Counted from the first letter of the stretch, positions 1 to 8,618 are shown. The stretch: 64,000 bases of DNA from CAYVHB01 sp964450865 (GCA_964450865.1 CAYVHB010000007.1:1-64000), one strand, 5' to 3'. Program-made: numbers and translations. Notes: generated by a model from the letters alone, not told the origin.

Positions 1-40
1 TTCTTCTATTTTACTATTCTTCGCCCGCCTTGGGAATTAA

Positions 41-772
41 TCAGCGCTTCCCTAGATCAATTTTAGGATAAACTTCTGCCAAGGCATCATTACACGCAGG
101 AAAGGCCAGACTATGGATTACTTCGTAATAGGAGCTTTTCTTTCCCTGCAGCATAATTTGCGATGTCGGAAAAGTGAAAATCCTTTTATCTGTTTCCTCG
201 GCTGAGTGTATCACTCGAAGCATTTCGTTTTCATCGGTCATGTTCGGGAACAAACAAGACCCATTATCAAAAACAGGAGCCAGGCGATACCGATTATTCA
301 TTTTGATGAATCCCCAGTTACCGCCATGGCGATCAAAATTACCAAGAAAAGCATCAACAATATATATTTTCCAGAAAAGGGAAATTGTGGCCTCGACATG
401 GGTCAGCTTCGAATTTTCTCGCAGCATCCGCATGATATCCGAATAGGAATACTGATACCGCTCTTTATCTTGTTCCAGCGTACTTTCGCCAACATCGTTG
501 AAGGGAACAAACTGCTCGTTCTGGCCAATGAAATTCTTGCAGGCCACAACCGGTTCGCCTTGGTAAGTGCCAAGGTATGTCTCTTGTGCCGCGAAGCCAA
601 GCAATTCGAAGATGCGTGAACCAAGGTATTCAGAGACATGGTTATATCGCACACCGAAAGCGGTGACCTTCTGAAATTTAAGCATATACTCACTACCATT
701 AATAAGGATACCCAGTTTTCGCTCAGATCCGCCATAATAGACGCTACTTCGTTCAAATTCAGAATAGTCCAT
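41..772 (-). CDS. HipA-like Ser/Thr kinase (CtkA-type), short
   Basis: The 243-residue product resembles the kinase domain of HipA/CtkA proteins. It carries N-F-D-R-H-G-G-N at about residues 145-152, matching the HipA catalytic loop, and F-D-N-G-S at about 168-172, matching the metal-binding DN. I chose the ATG at 772 because GAGGGAG lies just upstream; an in-frame TTG at 787 is the alternative. No HipB-like antitoxin is adjacent in the visible sequence, which begins only 40 bases past the stop. Family members usually run to about 300 residues or more, so the C-terminus may be shortened. Kinase family assignment is fairly firm. A toxin role is inference only. Confidence 0.72.
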   Translation of the reverse strand: MDYSEFERSSVYYGGSERKLGILINGSEYMLKFQKVTAFGVRYNHVSEYLGSRIFELLGFAAQETYLGTYQGEPVVACKNFIGQNEQFVPFNDVGESTLEQDKERYQYSYSDIMRMLRENSKLTHVEATISLFWKIYIVDAFLGNFDRHGGNWGFIKMNNRYRLAPVFDNGSCLFPNMTDENEMLRVIHSAEETDKRIFTFPTSQIMLQGKKSSYYEVIHSLAFPACNDALAEVYPKIDLGKR

Positions 773-1190
773 GCCATTCTCCCTCAAATCTGATCCTGGC
801 TGACAGGCCTATTGATATTATACCGCGATTAGATAAAGTATCAATAGAAATATAAAAATATATGATACTGAGCGAATGCGTTATTATTCGTCTTTTTCGA
901 CTGCAAGTATCATATTAATATATAACTTAAACGATACCATAAAGCACTTATAGACGTGGCATAACGAACGGGCGCGATTTTCGATATGCCCGTCATCGGC
1001 AACAAATTTATGGTGAAACCCATATCCGGCAACCTGGGCGATGCTGACCAGACAATTGTCATGAAGGAAATTGGGAATTGATAACTTATTCCAAAGCAGG
1101 AGATGCTTGCCGATCCGCCTGCTGGCTGACGTCCAGCCACCAAGCGAGAATCAAATGTGCGAAAAATCGTTGACACTATCGCTGTTTTGC
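773..1190. other. Intergenic stretch with mobile-element debris
   Basis: About 400 bases hold no convincing gene. AT-rich sequence to about 930 probably contains the promoter of the HipA-like gene. A short open stretch ends at the TGA near 1080 but matches no family I recognise. The right part contains one copy of a 66-bp repeat that recurs near 24.9 kb and stops just before the Rhs fragment. Confidence 0.5.
1112..1177. repeat. 66-bp dispersed repeat, copy 1
   Basis: This segment aligns without gaps to 24895-24960, with 57 of 66 bases identical by my hand count. Both copies run from GATCCG to TTGACACT, and similarity ends abruptly on the right. In both places the repeat abuts gene remnants. 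The sharp edge and AGTGTCAA on the complementary strand suggest the end of an insertion sequence or a small non-autonomous element. No transposase is visible, so that reading is inference. Confidence 0.6.
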
Positions 1191-1340
1191 CTCCGCAACG
1201 CCCAGGGCGACATCATCCACCTCATCGACAGCACCGGCAATACCGTGGTATCCTACGCCTATGATGCCTGGGGCAACCCGATGTCGGGCACCGGTTCCCT
1301 GGCCCATTCCCTGGGCCAGGCCAACCCCTGCCGCGGTTGA
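1191..1340 (+). pseudogene. Rhs/YD-repeat protein fragment
   Basis: The plus-strand frame encodes G-D-I-I-H-L-I-D-S-T-G-N followed by Y-A-Y-D-A-W-G-N-P and ends near G-Q-A-N-P. This is the signature of the last YD repeat before the toxin tip in Rhs-type proteins. The frame stops at 1340, where an intact Rhs core would continue with an R-Y-R-G-Y-like motif. There is no start and no upstream repeat array, so this is a stranded remnant of a much larger gene. Its left edge is the 66-bp repeat, suggesting that an element insertion or recombination removed the rest. Confidence 0.75.
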
Positions 1341-1455
1341 GGATTTTTCGGGCAGCAGGGTTTATGGGGACTGGCAGGATGAGCAGAGGATTTTTCGGGC
1401 AGCAGGGCTTATGGGGGCTGGCAGGATGAGTAGAGGATTTTTCAGGCAGCAGGGC
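1341..1455. repeat. 47-bp tandem repeat, about 2.4 copies
   Basis: Units begin at 1341, 1388 and 1435 with GGATTTTTCGGGCAGCAGGG or a close variant, a constant period of 47 bases. The third unit breaks off after about 20 bases. Because 47 is not a multiple of three, each unit shifts the reading frame. The repeats overlap the likely start region of the next membrane-protein gene and supply several candidate start codons. Confidence 0.85.
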
Positions 1456-2127
1456 TTGCTGAAGATCGCCCGGATCAGCACCTGGATCGTTCTGGCCCTG
1501 ATCCTGGGCGGCAGTATCCGTTTTCTGCTGGTCGCGAATTTTTTTGAAGCGGCAGTTGCCCTGGCCGGCCTGCTTATTGTCGTGACCATCCAGTTTGGCA
1601 GCCGGCGGCTTTTTCAGGTCAATCTGCCACCACAATTGCAGCTGGCTGTATCTTTTTTTTCCCTGGTCAGCCTATACATTGGCCGATCGTTTCACCTGTA
1701 CCGGACTGTGCCCTATTTTGACAAGTCGATGCACTTCCTGTATGGCATGATGTTCACCATAATCGGGCTGATCGTTTTTTTTCGCGCCAATCAAACCCAA
1801 AGCCAGAAGCTGACCGTCCGATCTGCTTTTATCATTGTGTATCTGATCGGCTTCGCCATGACCTGCAGCTTTATCTGGGAATTATTTGAATTCGCCTGCG
1901 ATCGCCTGTTCGGATCGGATATGCAGGCCTGGCAGGCCGGCGGTATCAGTGGCCTGACGGATACCATTGCGGATCTGCTGTCTGATTTTATGGGCGCCTT
2001 GCTGGCAGCCAGCCTGATCGGCCGGGATTTGCGTCGCGGGGCCCGCTCTTTCCTGACCCGGTTTGGCAAAACCATTCTGATCAGTCATGACAGCGGGCAA
2101 GCAGGCAGCCCGCGGGAGATGGTGTGA
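1411..2127 (+). CDS. Multi-pass membrane protein, YjdF/DUF2238-like
   Basis: A membrane protein of about 238 residues with at least five hydrophobic segments. A D-K-S-M-H-F-L-Y-G-M segment in the middle and S-F-I-W-E-L-F-E further on resemble the conserved motifs of the YjdF (DUF2238) family, whose function is unknown. The start lies in the 47-bp tandem repeat. ATG 1411 has AGGG seven bases upstream and ATG 1426 is a close alternative. The open frame extends further left, but that part is Rhs and repeat sequence and is unlikely to be native. The next gene starts 4 bases after the stop, so the two are probably cotranscribed. Confidence 0.65.
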   Translation: MGAGRMSRGFFRQQGLLKIARISTWIVLALILGGSIRFLLVANFFEAAVALAGLLIVVTIQFGSRRLFQVNLPPQLQLAVSFFSLVSLYIGRSFHLYRTVPYFDKSMHFLYGMMFTIIGLIVFFRANQTQSQKLTVRSAFIIVYLIGFAMTCSFIWELFEFACDRLFGSDMQAWQAGGISGLTDTIADLLSDFMGALLAASLIGRDLRRGARSFLTRFGKTILISHDSGQAGSPREMV

Positions 2128-2131
2128 TAAC

Positions 2132-2887
2132 ATGATGCAGATTGAACCAGGCAGCCTGTTCGGCAGCAACACCCGGGCCAACCAGCGTTCGCGACTGGCC
2201 GGAACCGATATGGCGGCCTTCGGCATTCTAGCGGTCCTGGCTTACATCCTGATAGCCCGGATCTGGCAACCGGACTACATCATCAAAGCGGTTGCCAAGG
2301 CCGTGCTGTTTGTCGGTTTTCCAATTCTCTACCTGGTGCTGACCGACCGGAAGTGGCCAGCCAGGCTGGTCGCGCTGATCTGGCCGGCAGGCCATCAGCA
2401 TCAGAAACGGCAGCTGTTTCTGGCCCTGCTGGGCCTCACTGGCGCCGGACTGGGCATCATCCTGTTGTTGAACTGGCTGATCGAGCCATTGACAGCGTAT
2501 TTCAGGCTGGCCGACATCGCGGCTGAAATCAAGGCGCGAACCCATACAAACCGCCAGGCTATGCAAAACCTGGCTTTCTATATCCCGATCGTCAATGCCC
2601 TGATTGAAGAGTTTTTCTTCCGCGGCTTCCTGTATCTGGATCTCGCACACCGTGGCTGGCCGCGCCTGGCGATGTGGCTTTCACCGCCGCTTTTCGCCCT
2701 GTATCACCTGGCAATTTTCCGCAACTGGTTTGCCTGGCCCCTGCTGGTGCTGTTGCTCACTGGCCTGGGCACCGGCGGCTGGTTGCTGGACCGCCTGACA
2801 CGACGCTACGACTCATTGTGGCCAGCCTGGCTGCTGCACGCCCTGATCAATGTTGGTATTCTTTCGGTCAGCCTGCGTTTTTTCTAA
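2132..2887 (+). CDS. CPBP-family intramembrane metalloprotease (CAAX/Abi)
   Basis: A 251-residue membrane protein carrying the three CPBP motifs in order: I-E-E-F-F-F-R-G-F (EExxxR), F-A-L-Y-H-L (FxxxH) and H-A-L-I-N (HxxxN). In this family the glutamates and histidines form the intramembrane catalytic site. Members process prenylated or signal peptides, or act in bacteriocin self-immunity; the substrate here is unknown. The ATG at 2132 follows the upstream stop by 4 bases and has GGGAG upstream. The frame is open further left but overlaps the neighbour. Confidence 0.85.
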   Translation: MMQIEPGSLFGSNTRANQRSRLAGTDMAAFGILAVLAYILIARIWQPDYIIKAVAKAVLFVGFPILYLVLTDRKWPARLVALIWPAGHQHQKRQLFLALLGLTGAGLGIILLLNWLIEPLTAYFRLADIAAEIKARTHTNRQAMQNLAFYIPIVNALIEEFFFRGFLYLDLAHRGWPRLAMWLSPPLFALYHLAIFRNWFAWPLLVLLLTGLGTGGWLLDRLTRRYDSLWPAWLLHALINVGILSVSLRFF

Positions 2888-2942
2888 AAGAAGGGCAGCA
2901 GTCCAGCCCAACGACAAGAAAACCGGCGCAAGATCAGGATCG

Positions 2943-3620
2943 TCAGGATGTCAGCAGCTTGCGCAAAATGGCTGGCGCAACAACATCAATTCGCCCGCGC
3001 CCGAGCACGACCGCACCTTTGTTTTTCAATTCGCCAAGCAGGCGGGAAACGACCTCCCGCGCCGTGCCGAGCTCGATTGCCACAGTCTCGTGCGTCGTCC
3101 GGATTGTGCCGGCCTTGCCGTGGGTCTGTTCCAGCAAAAAAGTGACCAGGCGGTGATCGGTCCGGTCAAAAGCCACTGCTTCCAGGGTCTGCAGGGTTTC
3201 GGTCAGGTGCGTGTACATGGCGGTAATCAGGTAATCCTTCCACGGCAGCTGGCGATCCAGTACCTCGTGATAGACGGAGGCTGGCAGCATGAACAGGGTT
3301 GCCTCATCCTGGACCTGGGCCAGGGCGGGGAAGTCTTCACCCTTGAGCTGGCAGGCAATTGAAACCAGGCAGGTTTCACCGGGGCCGGTGCGGTACAATG
3401 TCATCTCCCGGCCATTCGCTGACAGCTTGAAAATGCGCAGCAATCCCTTCATGACGAACGGAATGTACTGGCATTGCTGGTTTTGCTGCATCAGCATTTG
3501 CTCATCCGGTAATTCGACAATCTGTCCGGCGCTAAAAATCCGCTGGCGGTCTGCCTCTGTCAGTTGCCCCAAGACAGGAAACAGTCTGTCGATCAAGCTG
3601 ATCTGATCCTGATTGATCAT
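2943..3620 (-). CDS. Crp/Fnr-family transcriptional regulator
   Basis: A 225-residue regulator with an N-terminal cyclic-nucleotide-binding-like beta roll (about 30-125), a dimerisation helix, and a C-terminal winged helix-turn-helix near 176-197. Cysteines 50, 84 and 90 are present, but the N-terminal Fnr [4Fe-4S] cluster pattern is absent. Thiol or redox sensing is therefore possible but unproven. It is divergent from the rhodanese lipoprotein, and thioredoxin lies just beyond. Repeated palindromic sequence in the shared promoter region could be its operator. The ATG at 3620 is preceded on the minus strand by GAAAGAGGG. Confidence 0.88.
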   Translation of the reverse strand: MINQDQISLIDRLFPVLGQLTEADRQRIFSAGQIVELPDEQMLMQQNQQCQYIPFVMKGLLRIFKLSANGREMTLYRTGPGETCLVSIACQLKGEDFPALAQVQDEATLFMLPASVYHEVLDRQLPWKDYLITAMYTHLTETLQTLEAVAFDRTDHRLVTFLLEQTHGKAGTIRTTHETVAIELGTAREVVSRLLGELKNKGAVVLGRGRIDVVAPAILRKLLTS

Positions 3621-3667
3621 GGTAGCCCTCTTTCTGTTTTAATGCGATACAGCTTATCCGTTTATCC

Positions 3668-3760
3668 GTGAATTCCCGGGCCAATGTGAATTCCCCGGGC
3701 CAACGTGAATTCCCCGGGCTAATCGTTTATTTCGTTACATATAAGCCATGAATTCCCCGG
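3668..3760. repeat. 18-19-bp palindrome-containing tandem repeats between divergent promoters
   Basis: Three adjacent units at 3668-3685, 3686-3704 and 3705-3723 share GTGAATTCCCCGGGCCAAT; the first lacks one C. A fourth partial copy, TGAATTCCCCGG, lies at 3749-3760. Each unit contains the palindromes GAATTC and CCCGGG. They sit between the Crp/Fnr gene and the rhodanese promoter, which fits an operator array, though a neutral tandem expansion is possible. Confidence 0.75.
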
Positions 3761-3795
3761 ACTTTTCTGCTATATTCTACCATAATAGCCATTGC

Positions 3796-3824
3796 TTGCA
3801 GATATACAAACCCATCCTTACAAT
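3796..3824 (+). promoter_or_regulatory. Sigma-A-type promoter of the rhodanese gene
   Basis: TTGCAG at 3796-3801 and TACAAT at 3819-3824 are separated by 17 bases, close to the sigma-A consensus. The start codon follows 24 bases after the -10 box, with AGGAGG just ahead of it. Confidence 0.6.
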
Positions 3825-3847
3825 ATGAATGCTCATCAGGAGGCACT

Positions 3848-4387
3848 ATGATTCACGATTTCCTGCCCATCAACCAGCCAAAACAGCCCAGCCGTCTGTT
3901 GCGGCTCCGAACTTCCCTGATCAGCGGCGTGTTGCTCGCGGCCTTATTCCTGGGTGGCTGCGGGGCGGCAACAAACAGCCCGGTTACCTCGACTCAGTCA
4001 TCCGCAACGCAAGACCAGTCTCAGGCCACGACGCCGCTGGCCGTGACGGAGACGTCAACAACCCAGGTCCAGGCAAGTGGTTATCAGCGCATCGCGCCGG
4101 ATACGGCAAAGCAAATGCTGGCCGAAGACGCCAATGTGCTTTTGCTGGATGTCCGTACAGCAGAAGAATATACTACCGGCCATATCGCCGGCAGCCAGCT
4201 TCTGCCCTACGACGAGATACCGTCCAGGGTTTCTGAATTGCCGGCTGACAAGAACCGGCCGATCATCGTTTATTGCCGCAGCGGCCGGCGCAGCAAACTG
4301 GCCGCCGATACCCTGCTCGGCCTGGGCTACACCAGTATTTACGATCTGGGCGGCATAGCCGACTGGCCTTATGATACAGTTCAATAA
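3848..4387 (+). CDS. Rhodanese-domain lipoprotein
   Basis: A 179-residue exported protein. Residues 19-38 form a lipoprotein signal ending L-G-G-C, with Cys38 the likely lipidation site. A Ser/Thr/Gln-rich linker (about 41-78) leads to a single rhodanese domain with the active-site loop C-R-S-G-R-R-S at Cys143. Rhodaneses carry sulfur as a persulfide; membrane-anchored forms are thought to work in sulfur handling or redox defence. AGGAGG lies immediately before the start. The gene is divergent from a Crp/Fnr regulator and convergent with thioredoxin. Confidence 0.9.
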   Translation: MIHDFLPINQPKQPSRLLRLRTSLISGVLLAALFLGGCGAATNSPVTSTQSSATQDQSQATTPLAVTETSTTQVQASGYQRIAPDTAKQMLAEDANVLLLDVRTAEEYTTGHIAGSQLLPYDEIPSRVSELPADKNRPIIVYCRSGRRSKLAADTLLGLGYTSIYDLGGIADWPYDTVQ

Positions 4388-4558
4388 AAGCGGCCCGGTG
4401 TTGAAAATGGCAGGCGTTGTGCCGCTCGGAAGCACACAGCATGCATACAGGTAGCAAGTTGATCCATTGCTGCTGATGGGCACAGAAAACTGCAAAGACA
4501 ATATGCGCGCGCATCCCGGACCGTTCCCGCGGTCTGACCGGGCACAAATAACTGAAAA

Positions 4559-4592
4559 AAGAAAGGCGGCCCGGGCCACCTTTCTTCTCTTC
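4559..4592. terminator. Bidirectional terminator between rhodanese and trxA
   Basis: An inverted repeat pairs AAGAAAGG-c-GGCCC (4559-4572) with GGGCC-a-CCTTTCTT (4573-4586), with a single mismatch. On the minus strand it is followed by a T-rich run, which makes it a good intrinsic terminator for thioredoxin. On the plus strand CTTCTCTTC follows, so it may also serve the rhodanese gene. Confidence 0.7.
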
Positions 4593-4660
4593 ATTTGAAA
4601 CGATTCTTTGTGCGCTGCTAAGGAACCGGATAAGCTTGCTGGCCGGCACAAGGTCCTGGA

Positions 4661-4990
4661 TCAGATCTTGGTCTCAATCTCGCGGCGCAGGGCATCTTTG
4701 GATTTGACACCGATGCTTTGCATAATCAGCTGATTGCCGCGGGTCAGGGTAACAGTTGGAATACTCATGACCTGGAAGGCCGCTGCCAGGCCAGGCTGTT
4801 CATCGACATTAACCTTGCCAACCTTGATCCGGCCGGCCAGATCACCAGCCAGGGTCTCAATGGTCGGGGCGATCATGCGGCAGGGCGCACACCATGCCGC
4901 CCAGAAATCAAGCAGGACCGGTACATTGGACTGCAGCACTTCACGTTCAAAATTCTCCTCAGTTATGGTTAACACATTTTTACTTGCCAT
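4661..4990 (-). CDS. trxA: Thioredoxin
   Basis: A 109-residue single-domain thioredoxin. The redox motif is W-C-A-P-C (residues 33-37), a variant of the usual WCGPC with Ala for Gly. The cis-proline segment S-I-P-T-V-T follows near residue 77. Length and start fit the family, and AAGGAGAT lies upstream of the ATG on the minus strand. It reduces protein disulfides in the cytoplasm. No thioredoxin reductase is adjacent. Its position beside the rhodanese and Crp/Fnr genes suggests a shared thiol-redox theme. Confidence 0.93.
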   Translation of the reverse strand: MASKNVLTITEENFEREVLQSNVPVLLDFWAAWCAPCRMIAPTIETLAGDLAGRIKVGKVNVDEQPGLAAAFQVMSIPTVTLTRGNQLIMQSIGVKSKDALRREIETKI

Positions 4991-5453
4991 CAGTTTTAAT
5001 CTCCTTCTATCATTTTCTTACTATTCGACTATTCCTGTATTCTTTTTTTCAGTCAGGTCCGGGCCTTTCAGATCGCTCCAGATTGCAGGACGGGCTGTAA
5101 CGTGCAAATCACTGATCTGGCACCAGTATACTGGACCTTGCCGGCCTGTACCGTGATCAAGTTACAAATCCGGATCAATCCATCCAGCATGGAATATGGA
5201 GTGCAGATCATTCCGTCCAGCGTTTCCAGCAGAGCGCAGATCCGGCGTTATCCGGGCAATGAAGGGATCCCCGCCTGGCTTATCAGGGGAAAGCCCTTAA
5301 CAAATTCAGCCATTTATGCCATACTAAGTAACGGATTCAATATTCTCACCGCGTAACGGATTCAATATTCACACCGCTTCGTTTACATATCGTTTCGCTT
5401 CCCTTCGCTCATCGCCTGATGCAAGTGATTACCAGTTAAAAGGAGTCTGTCCC
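4991..5453. other. Intergenic region with 25-bp tandem duplication
   Basis: No gene is supported in these 460 bases. Two direct copies of a 25-bp unit (GTAACGGATTCAATATTC then TCACCGC or ACACCGC) occupy 5328-5352 and 5353-5377 and differ at one base. They lie about 75 bases upstream of the CotH gene and may be part of its control region. AAAAGGAG at 5440-5447 is the ribosome binding site of that gene. Confidence 0.65.
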
Positions 5454-8400
5454 ATGTCTTGCAAGCCCCGCCGTTCTCTCCGGTCCCGTCTATCCGCCAT
5501 GCTGGCCATCCTCCTGGCTGTCCTCCTGGCCAGCTCAGCGGCAGGCTGCGCGGCCATTGACCGTCTGTTGAAAATGCCACTGGTTGCCAGTGAAACGACA
5601 TCTGAACCGGGAACCTCCGGCACCGGGCCGGCCGGCAATGAAACTGCCGCGATCAGCAGCCCGCTGCAGATCAATGAAGTCTGCACGTCTAATTCCAGCA
5701 TCCTGCAGACTGCCAATGGCCTGACCCCGGACTGGATTGAGCTGTACAACAGCGGCAACGCGGCACTGAGTCTTGACGGCTACGGGCTTTCTGACAATGT
5801 CAAGAAACCGCTGGCCTGGACATTGCCAGCCGTCATCATCCCGGCTCATGGCTACCTGCTGATCTATGCCAGCGGCGACCTGGCGGAAAACGAAGCCCAG
5901 GCCAGCGGCAGCAAGGAAATCTATGCCGATTTCCGGCTGGCCGCGACCGGTGAAGACCTGATCCTCTCCTCACCGAGCGGCCAGGTCATCGATGAATGGA
6001 AAATCCCGGTCTTGCCGGTTGACACATCTTACGGACGTGCTCCGGTTGCAACGCCGGCAGCCGGCCCGGGCGATACCGCCAGGCTGTTCTTTGTCAAGCC
6101 GACGCCCGGCCAGCCCAACGGACCGGACGGCGTGGCAACCGTCGAGCAGATGCAGGCTTCAGTCATCGATACCCTGCTGATCAGCGAGTACTGCACCAAT
6201 AACGAATCTTTTTACGATGAAGACGGAGACTATCCGGACTGGGTTGAGATCTGGAATAAAGGCAGCGAGCCCCTGGTCCTGACCGGCTTTACCCTGACTG
6301 ATGTCGCGACCAAGCCCGACAAATGGACCTTCCCGGCCCTGACCTTGCAGCCGGGCCAGTACCAGCTGCTCTGGCTGTCAGGCAAGGAAAAAACCTGGAC
6401 TCCGGACAGCCAGGCTGCCTCGCCCGGCAGCCCGGACCAGGCAGCGACCCGGTCCGGTATCCACGTCAGCTTCAAGCTGGGCGACGCCGACCAGAACCTG
6501 ATGCTGCTGGACACCCGCGGCCAGGTCATCAACATGGTCAAGCTGCAAAAACTGCCGGCTAATGTTTCATATGGTATCGTGCCCGAAAAACCAGCTGACT
6601 GGGTCTATTATCCGCGGCCCACACCGGGCCGGGTCAACGATTCGACCGGCTTTGCCGATCTGCAGGCCGCGACGGCCATGGAGAACAAGCCGGTCTGGAT
6701 CAACGAGGCCTATGCCCAGGATACACAGATCCGGGGTGGCGCCAGCCAGTCCGACTGGATCGAACTCTATAACAATACTGGCCAGAAACTGGACCTGGCC
6801 GGCTATTCCCTGACTGATGATGCCGCCCGGCCACGCCTGCAGAAGCTGGATGGCATCACCATCAAGGCTCATGAATACAAGGCGATCCAGCTGACCAAAA
6901 TGGGGCTGGCAGCCACCGGGGAGACCGTCACCCTTTTTAACACGGCCGGGGAACCGGTCGATATTTTTGCCACCGGTTACCTGCGCCCCGGCGGCAGCAG
7001 CGGCCGCCTGCAGCAGGCTGGCCAGCCGACGTCTGCCGACCGCGTCTTTTTCCTGCAACCGACCAAGGGCACGGCGAACACCAGCCGCAGTTATACCGCC
7101 TATACGGCCATGCCCCAGATCATCGCCCGGAACAAAGCAGGCGGTGCGGACAGCAGCAGCCTTTATCCGGACGGCCCGGTCACTGTTGAGCTGGCGGCAG
7201 CCGGCAGCAACACCCGCCTGTATTACACGTTGAATGGTGCCCCGCCCACCACCGAATCCACACGCTACAGCCAGCCGCTGACCATCAGCCAGACCGCCAC
7301 CCTGCGCGTCATTGCCGTGTCTGAAGGGGCCCTGGCCAGTGACGAGGCGACACGCACGTTCCTGTTCGAGGATCACCATGACCTGCCGGTTATCAGCCTG
7401 ATGGGCAAGGATGCGGACTTTTTCAGCAGCTCCGGCGGCGTCTGGACCAATTTCCGGGCTGACCTGGAAAAGCCGGTCAACGTCAGCTTCTACGAGACCG
7501 ACGGCCGCCTGGGCGTCCAGTTCAACGCCGGCGTGGCCATGCATGGCCAATACAGCCGCACTGAACCGCAGAAATCCCTCGAACTCAACCTGCGCACCGG
7601 CTATGGCGATGATTATGTGACATACCCTTTTTTTAAAGACTACGATGTGACGACCTTCAAGCACCTGATCTTGCGTACATCCAGCCAGGACTGGCGCTAT
7701 ACCAAGCTGCGTGATGCCTTCATGTCGATGGTCGTCCAGGACCAGATGGCGGTTGACACCATGTCCTGGCGACCCTGTGTGCTTTACATCAACGGCGAAT
7801 ACTTCGGCCTCTATGAAATCCGGGAAAATCTCGACGAGTATTACTTCGAGGCGCATCATGGCGCTGATCCGGCCAATATCGACCTGATCAAGGGTAACAA
7901 GATCATCCTCGAAGGTGACTACAACAATTACGGGGCCCTGCTCGACTATGTGAGAACGCACAGCATGCAGAATGAAAAATCCTACCAGTATGTGCTCAGC
8001 CAGATTGACGAGCACTCCCTGATGGACTGGATCATTGTCGAGACATTCTTCAACAATCTTGATTCGGGCAACAAGAAATTCTGGCGCGAACGCAAGGAAG
8101 GTGCCCAGTGGCGCTGGGTCATGTATGACTTTGACTGGGCGATGTTCCCGTCCACTTATGAGAAAAATATCCTGAAATACGACCTGCTTGACCCGGCCGG
8201 CCACGGCCAGTACAACATCTTCAGCAGCACTTTGCAAGTCAAGCTCATGGCGAATCCCGCATTCAAAGAAGCCTTTATCGAGCGTTATGCCCACTTCCTC
8301 AACACCACCTTCGCCACGAAACGGATGCTGAATATTCTCGATGACATGACCGGACAGATCCGCAGCGAAATGCCGCGCCAGATCGCCCGCTGGAAATTGC

Positions 8401-8546
8401 CCTCCACAGTCCGTTACTGGGAAAACAATGTGGCGACCCTGCGCCGCATCACCAGCGAAAAACGGGGCCGGATGATCAAGATCCTGCAGGAGTCCTTCAA
8501 TATCAGCTCGGCCAGGATGAAAAAGCTCTTCCCCGATGATTATTGA
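5454..8546 (+). CDS. Surface lipoprotein with three lamin-tail domains and a CotH kinase domain
   Basis: A 1030-residue lipoprotein with the lipid-attachment cysteine at about residue 32 (S-A-A-G-C). Three lamin-tail (LTD) beta-sandwiches start near residues 70, 241 and 413, each opening with I-N-E or I-S-E and containing D-W-I/V-E-L/I-x-N. A chitobiase/Fn3-like module follows near 571-635 (Y-Y-T-L-N-G-A-P-P-T). The CotH domain spans about 642-960 and includes Y-I-N-G-E-Y-F-G-L-Y-E and Y-D-F-D-W at 891-895, the acidic catalytic motif of this secreted kinase fold. It heads a cluster with the VTC and DUF4956 genes, a partnership known from Clostridia. Extracellular phosphorylation is family knowledge; the target is unknown. 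Confidence 0.88.
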   Translation: MSCKPRRSLRSRLSAMLAILLAVLLASSAAGCAAIDRLLKMPLVASETTSEPGTSGTGPAGNETAAISSPLQINEVCTSNSSILQTANGLTPDWIELYNSGNAALSLDGYGLSDNVKKPLAWTLPAVIIPAHGYLLIYASGDLAENEAQASGSKEIYADFRLAATGEDLILSSPSGQVIDEWKIPVLPVDTSYGRAPVATPAAGPGDTARLFFVKPTPGQPNGPDGVATVEQMQASVIDTLLISEYCTNNESFYDEDGDYPDWVEIWNKGSEPLVLTGFTLTDVATKPDKWTFPALTLQPGQYQLLWLSGKEKTWTPDSQAASPGSPDQAATRSGIHVSFKLGDADQNLMLLDTRGQVINMVKLQKLPANVSYGIVPEKPADWVYYPRPTPGRVNDSTGFADLQAATAMENKPVWINEAYAQDTQIRGGASQSDWIELYNNTGQKLDLAGYSLTDDAARPRLQKLDGITIKAHEYKAIQLTKMGLAATGETVTLFNTAGEPVDIFATGYLRPGGSSGRLQQAGQPTSADRVFFLQPTKGTANTSRSYTAYTAMPQIIARNKAGGADSSSLYPDGPVTVELAAAGSNTRLYYTLNGAPPTTESTRYSQPLTISQTATLRVIAVSEGALASDEATRTFLFEDHHDLPVISLMGKDADFFSSSGGVWTNFRADLEKPVNVSFYETDGRLGVQFNAGVAMHGQYSRTEPQKSLELNLRTGYGDDYVTYPFFKDYDVTTFKHLILRTSSQDWRYTKLRDAFMSMVVQDQMAVDTMSWRPCVLYINGEYFGLYEIRENLDEYYFEAHHGADPANIDLIKGNKIILEGDYNNYGALLDYVRTHSMQNEKSYQYVLSQIDEHSLMDWIIVETFFNNLDSGNKKFWRERKEGAQWRWVMYDFDWAMFPSTYEKNILKYDLLDPAGHGQYNIFSSTLQVKLMANPAFKEAFIERYAHFLNTTFATKRMLNILDDMTGQIRSEMPRQIARWKLPSTVRYWENNVATLRRITSEKRGRMIKILQESFNISSARMKKLFPDDY

Positions 8547-8618
8547 GATGCTGACGAAGCCACTGACAGCCAGGCCATTGCGACAAAGCATTTTAAAAAA
8601 TACCTAGGAGTATGAGGG

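Noticed and set aside
910..1176. Small minus-strand gene of 88 codons.
   Set aside because: Its N-terminal part is the 66-bp repeat also found at 24.9 kb, and the rest matches no family. No ribosome site is visible.
3668..3723. Cloning-linker contamination, because of EcoRI- and SmaI-type sites in a row.
   Set aside because: The units vary by indel and substitution, are spaced within native promoter sequence, and do not match a polylinker order.
6567..8591. A 674-codon open frame on the minus strand.
   Set aside because: It is antisense to the CotH protein, whose domains and ribosome site are clear. GC-rich third positions keep the opposite strand open. The antisense product shows no recognisable domain.
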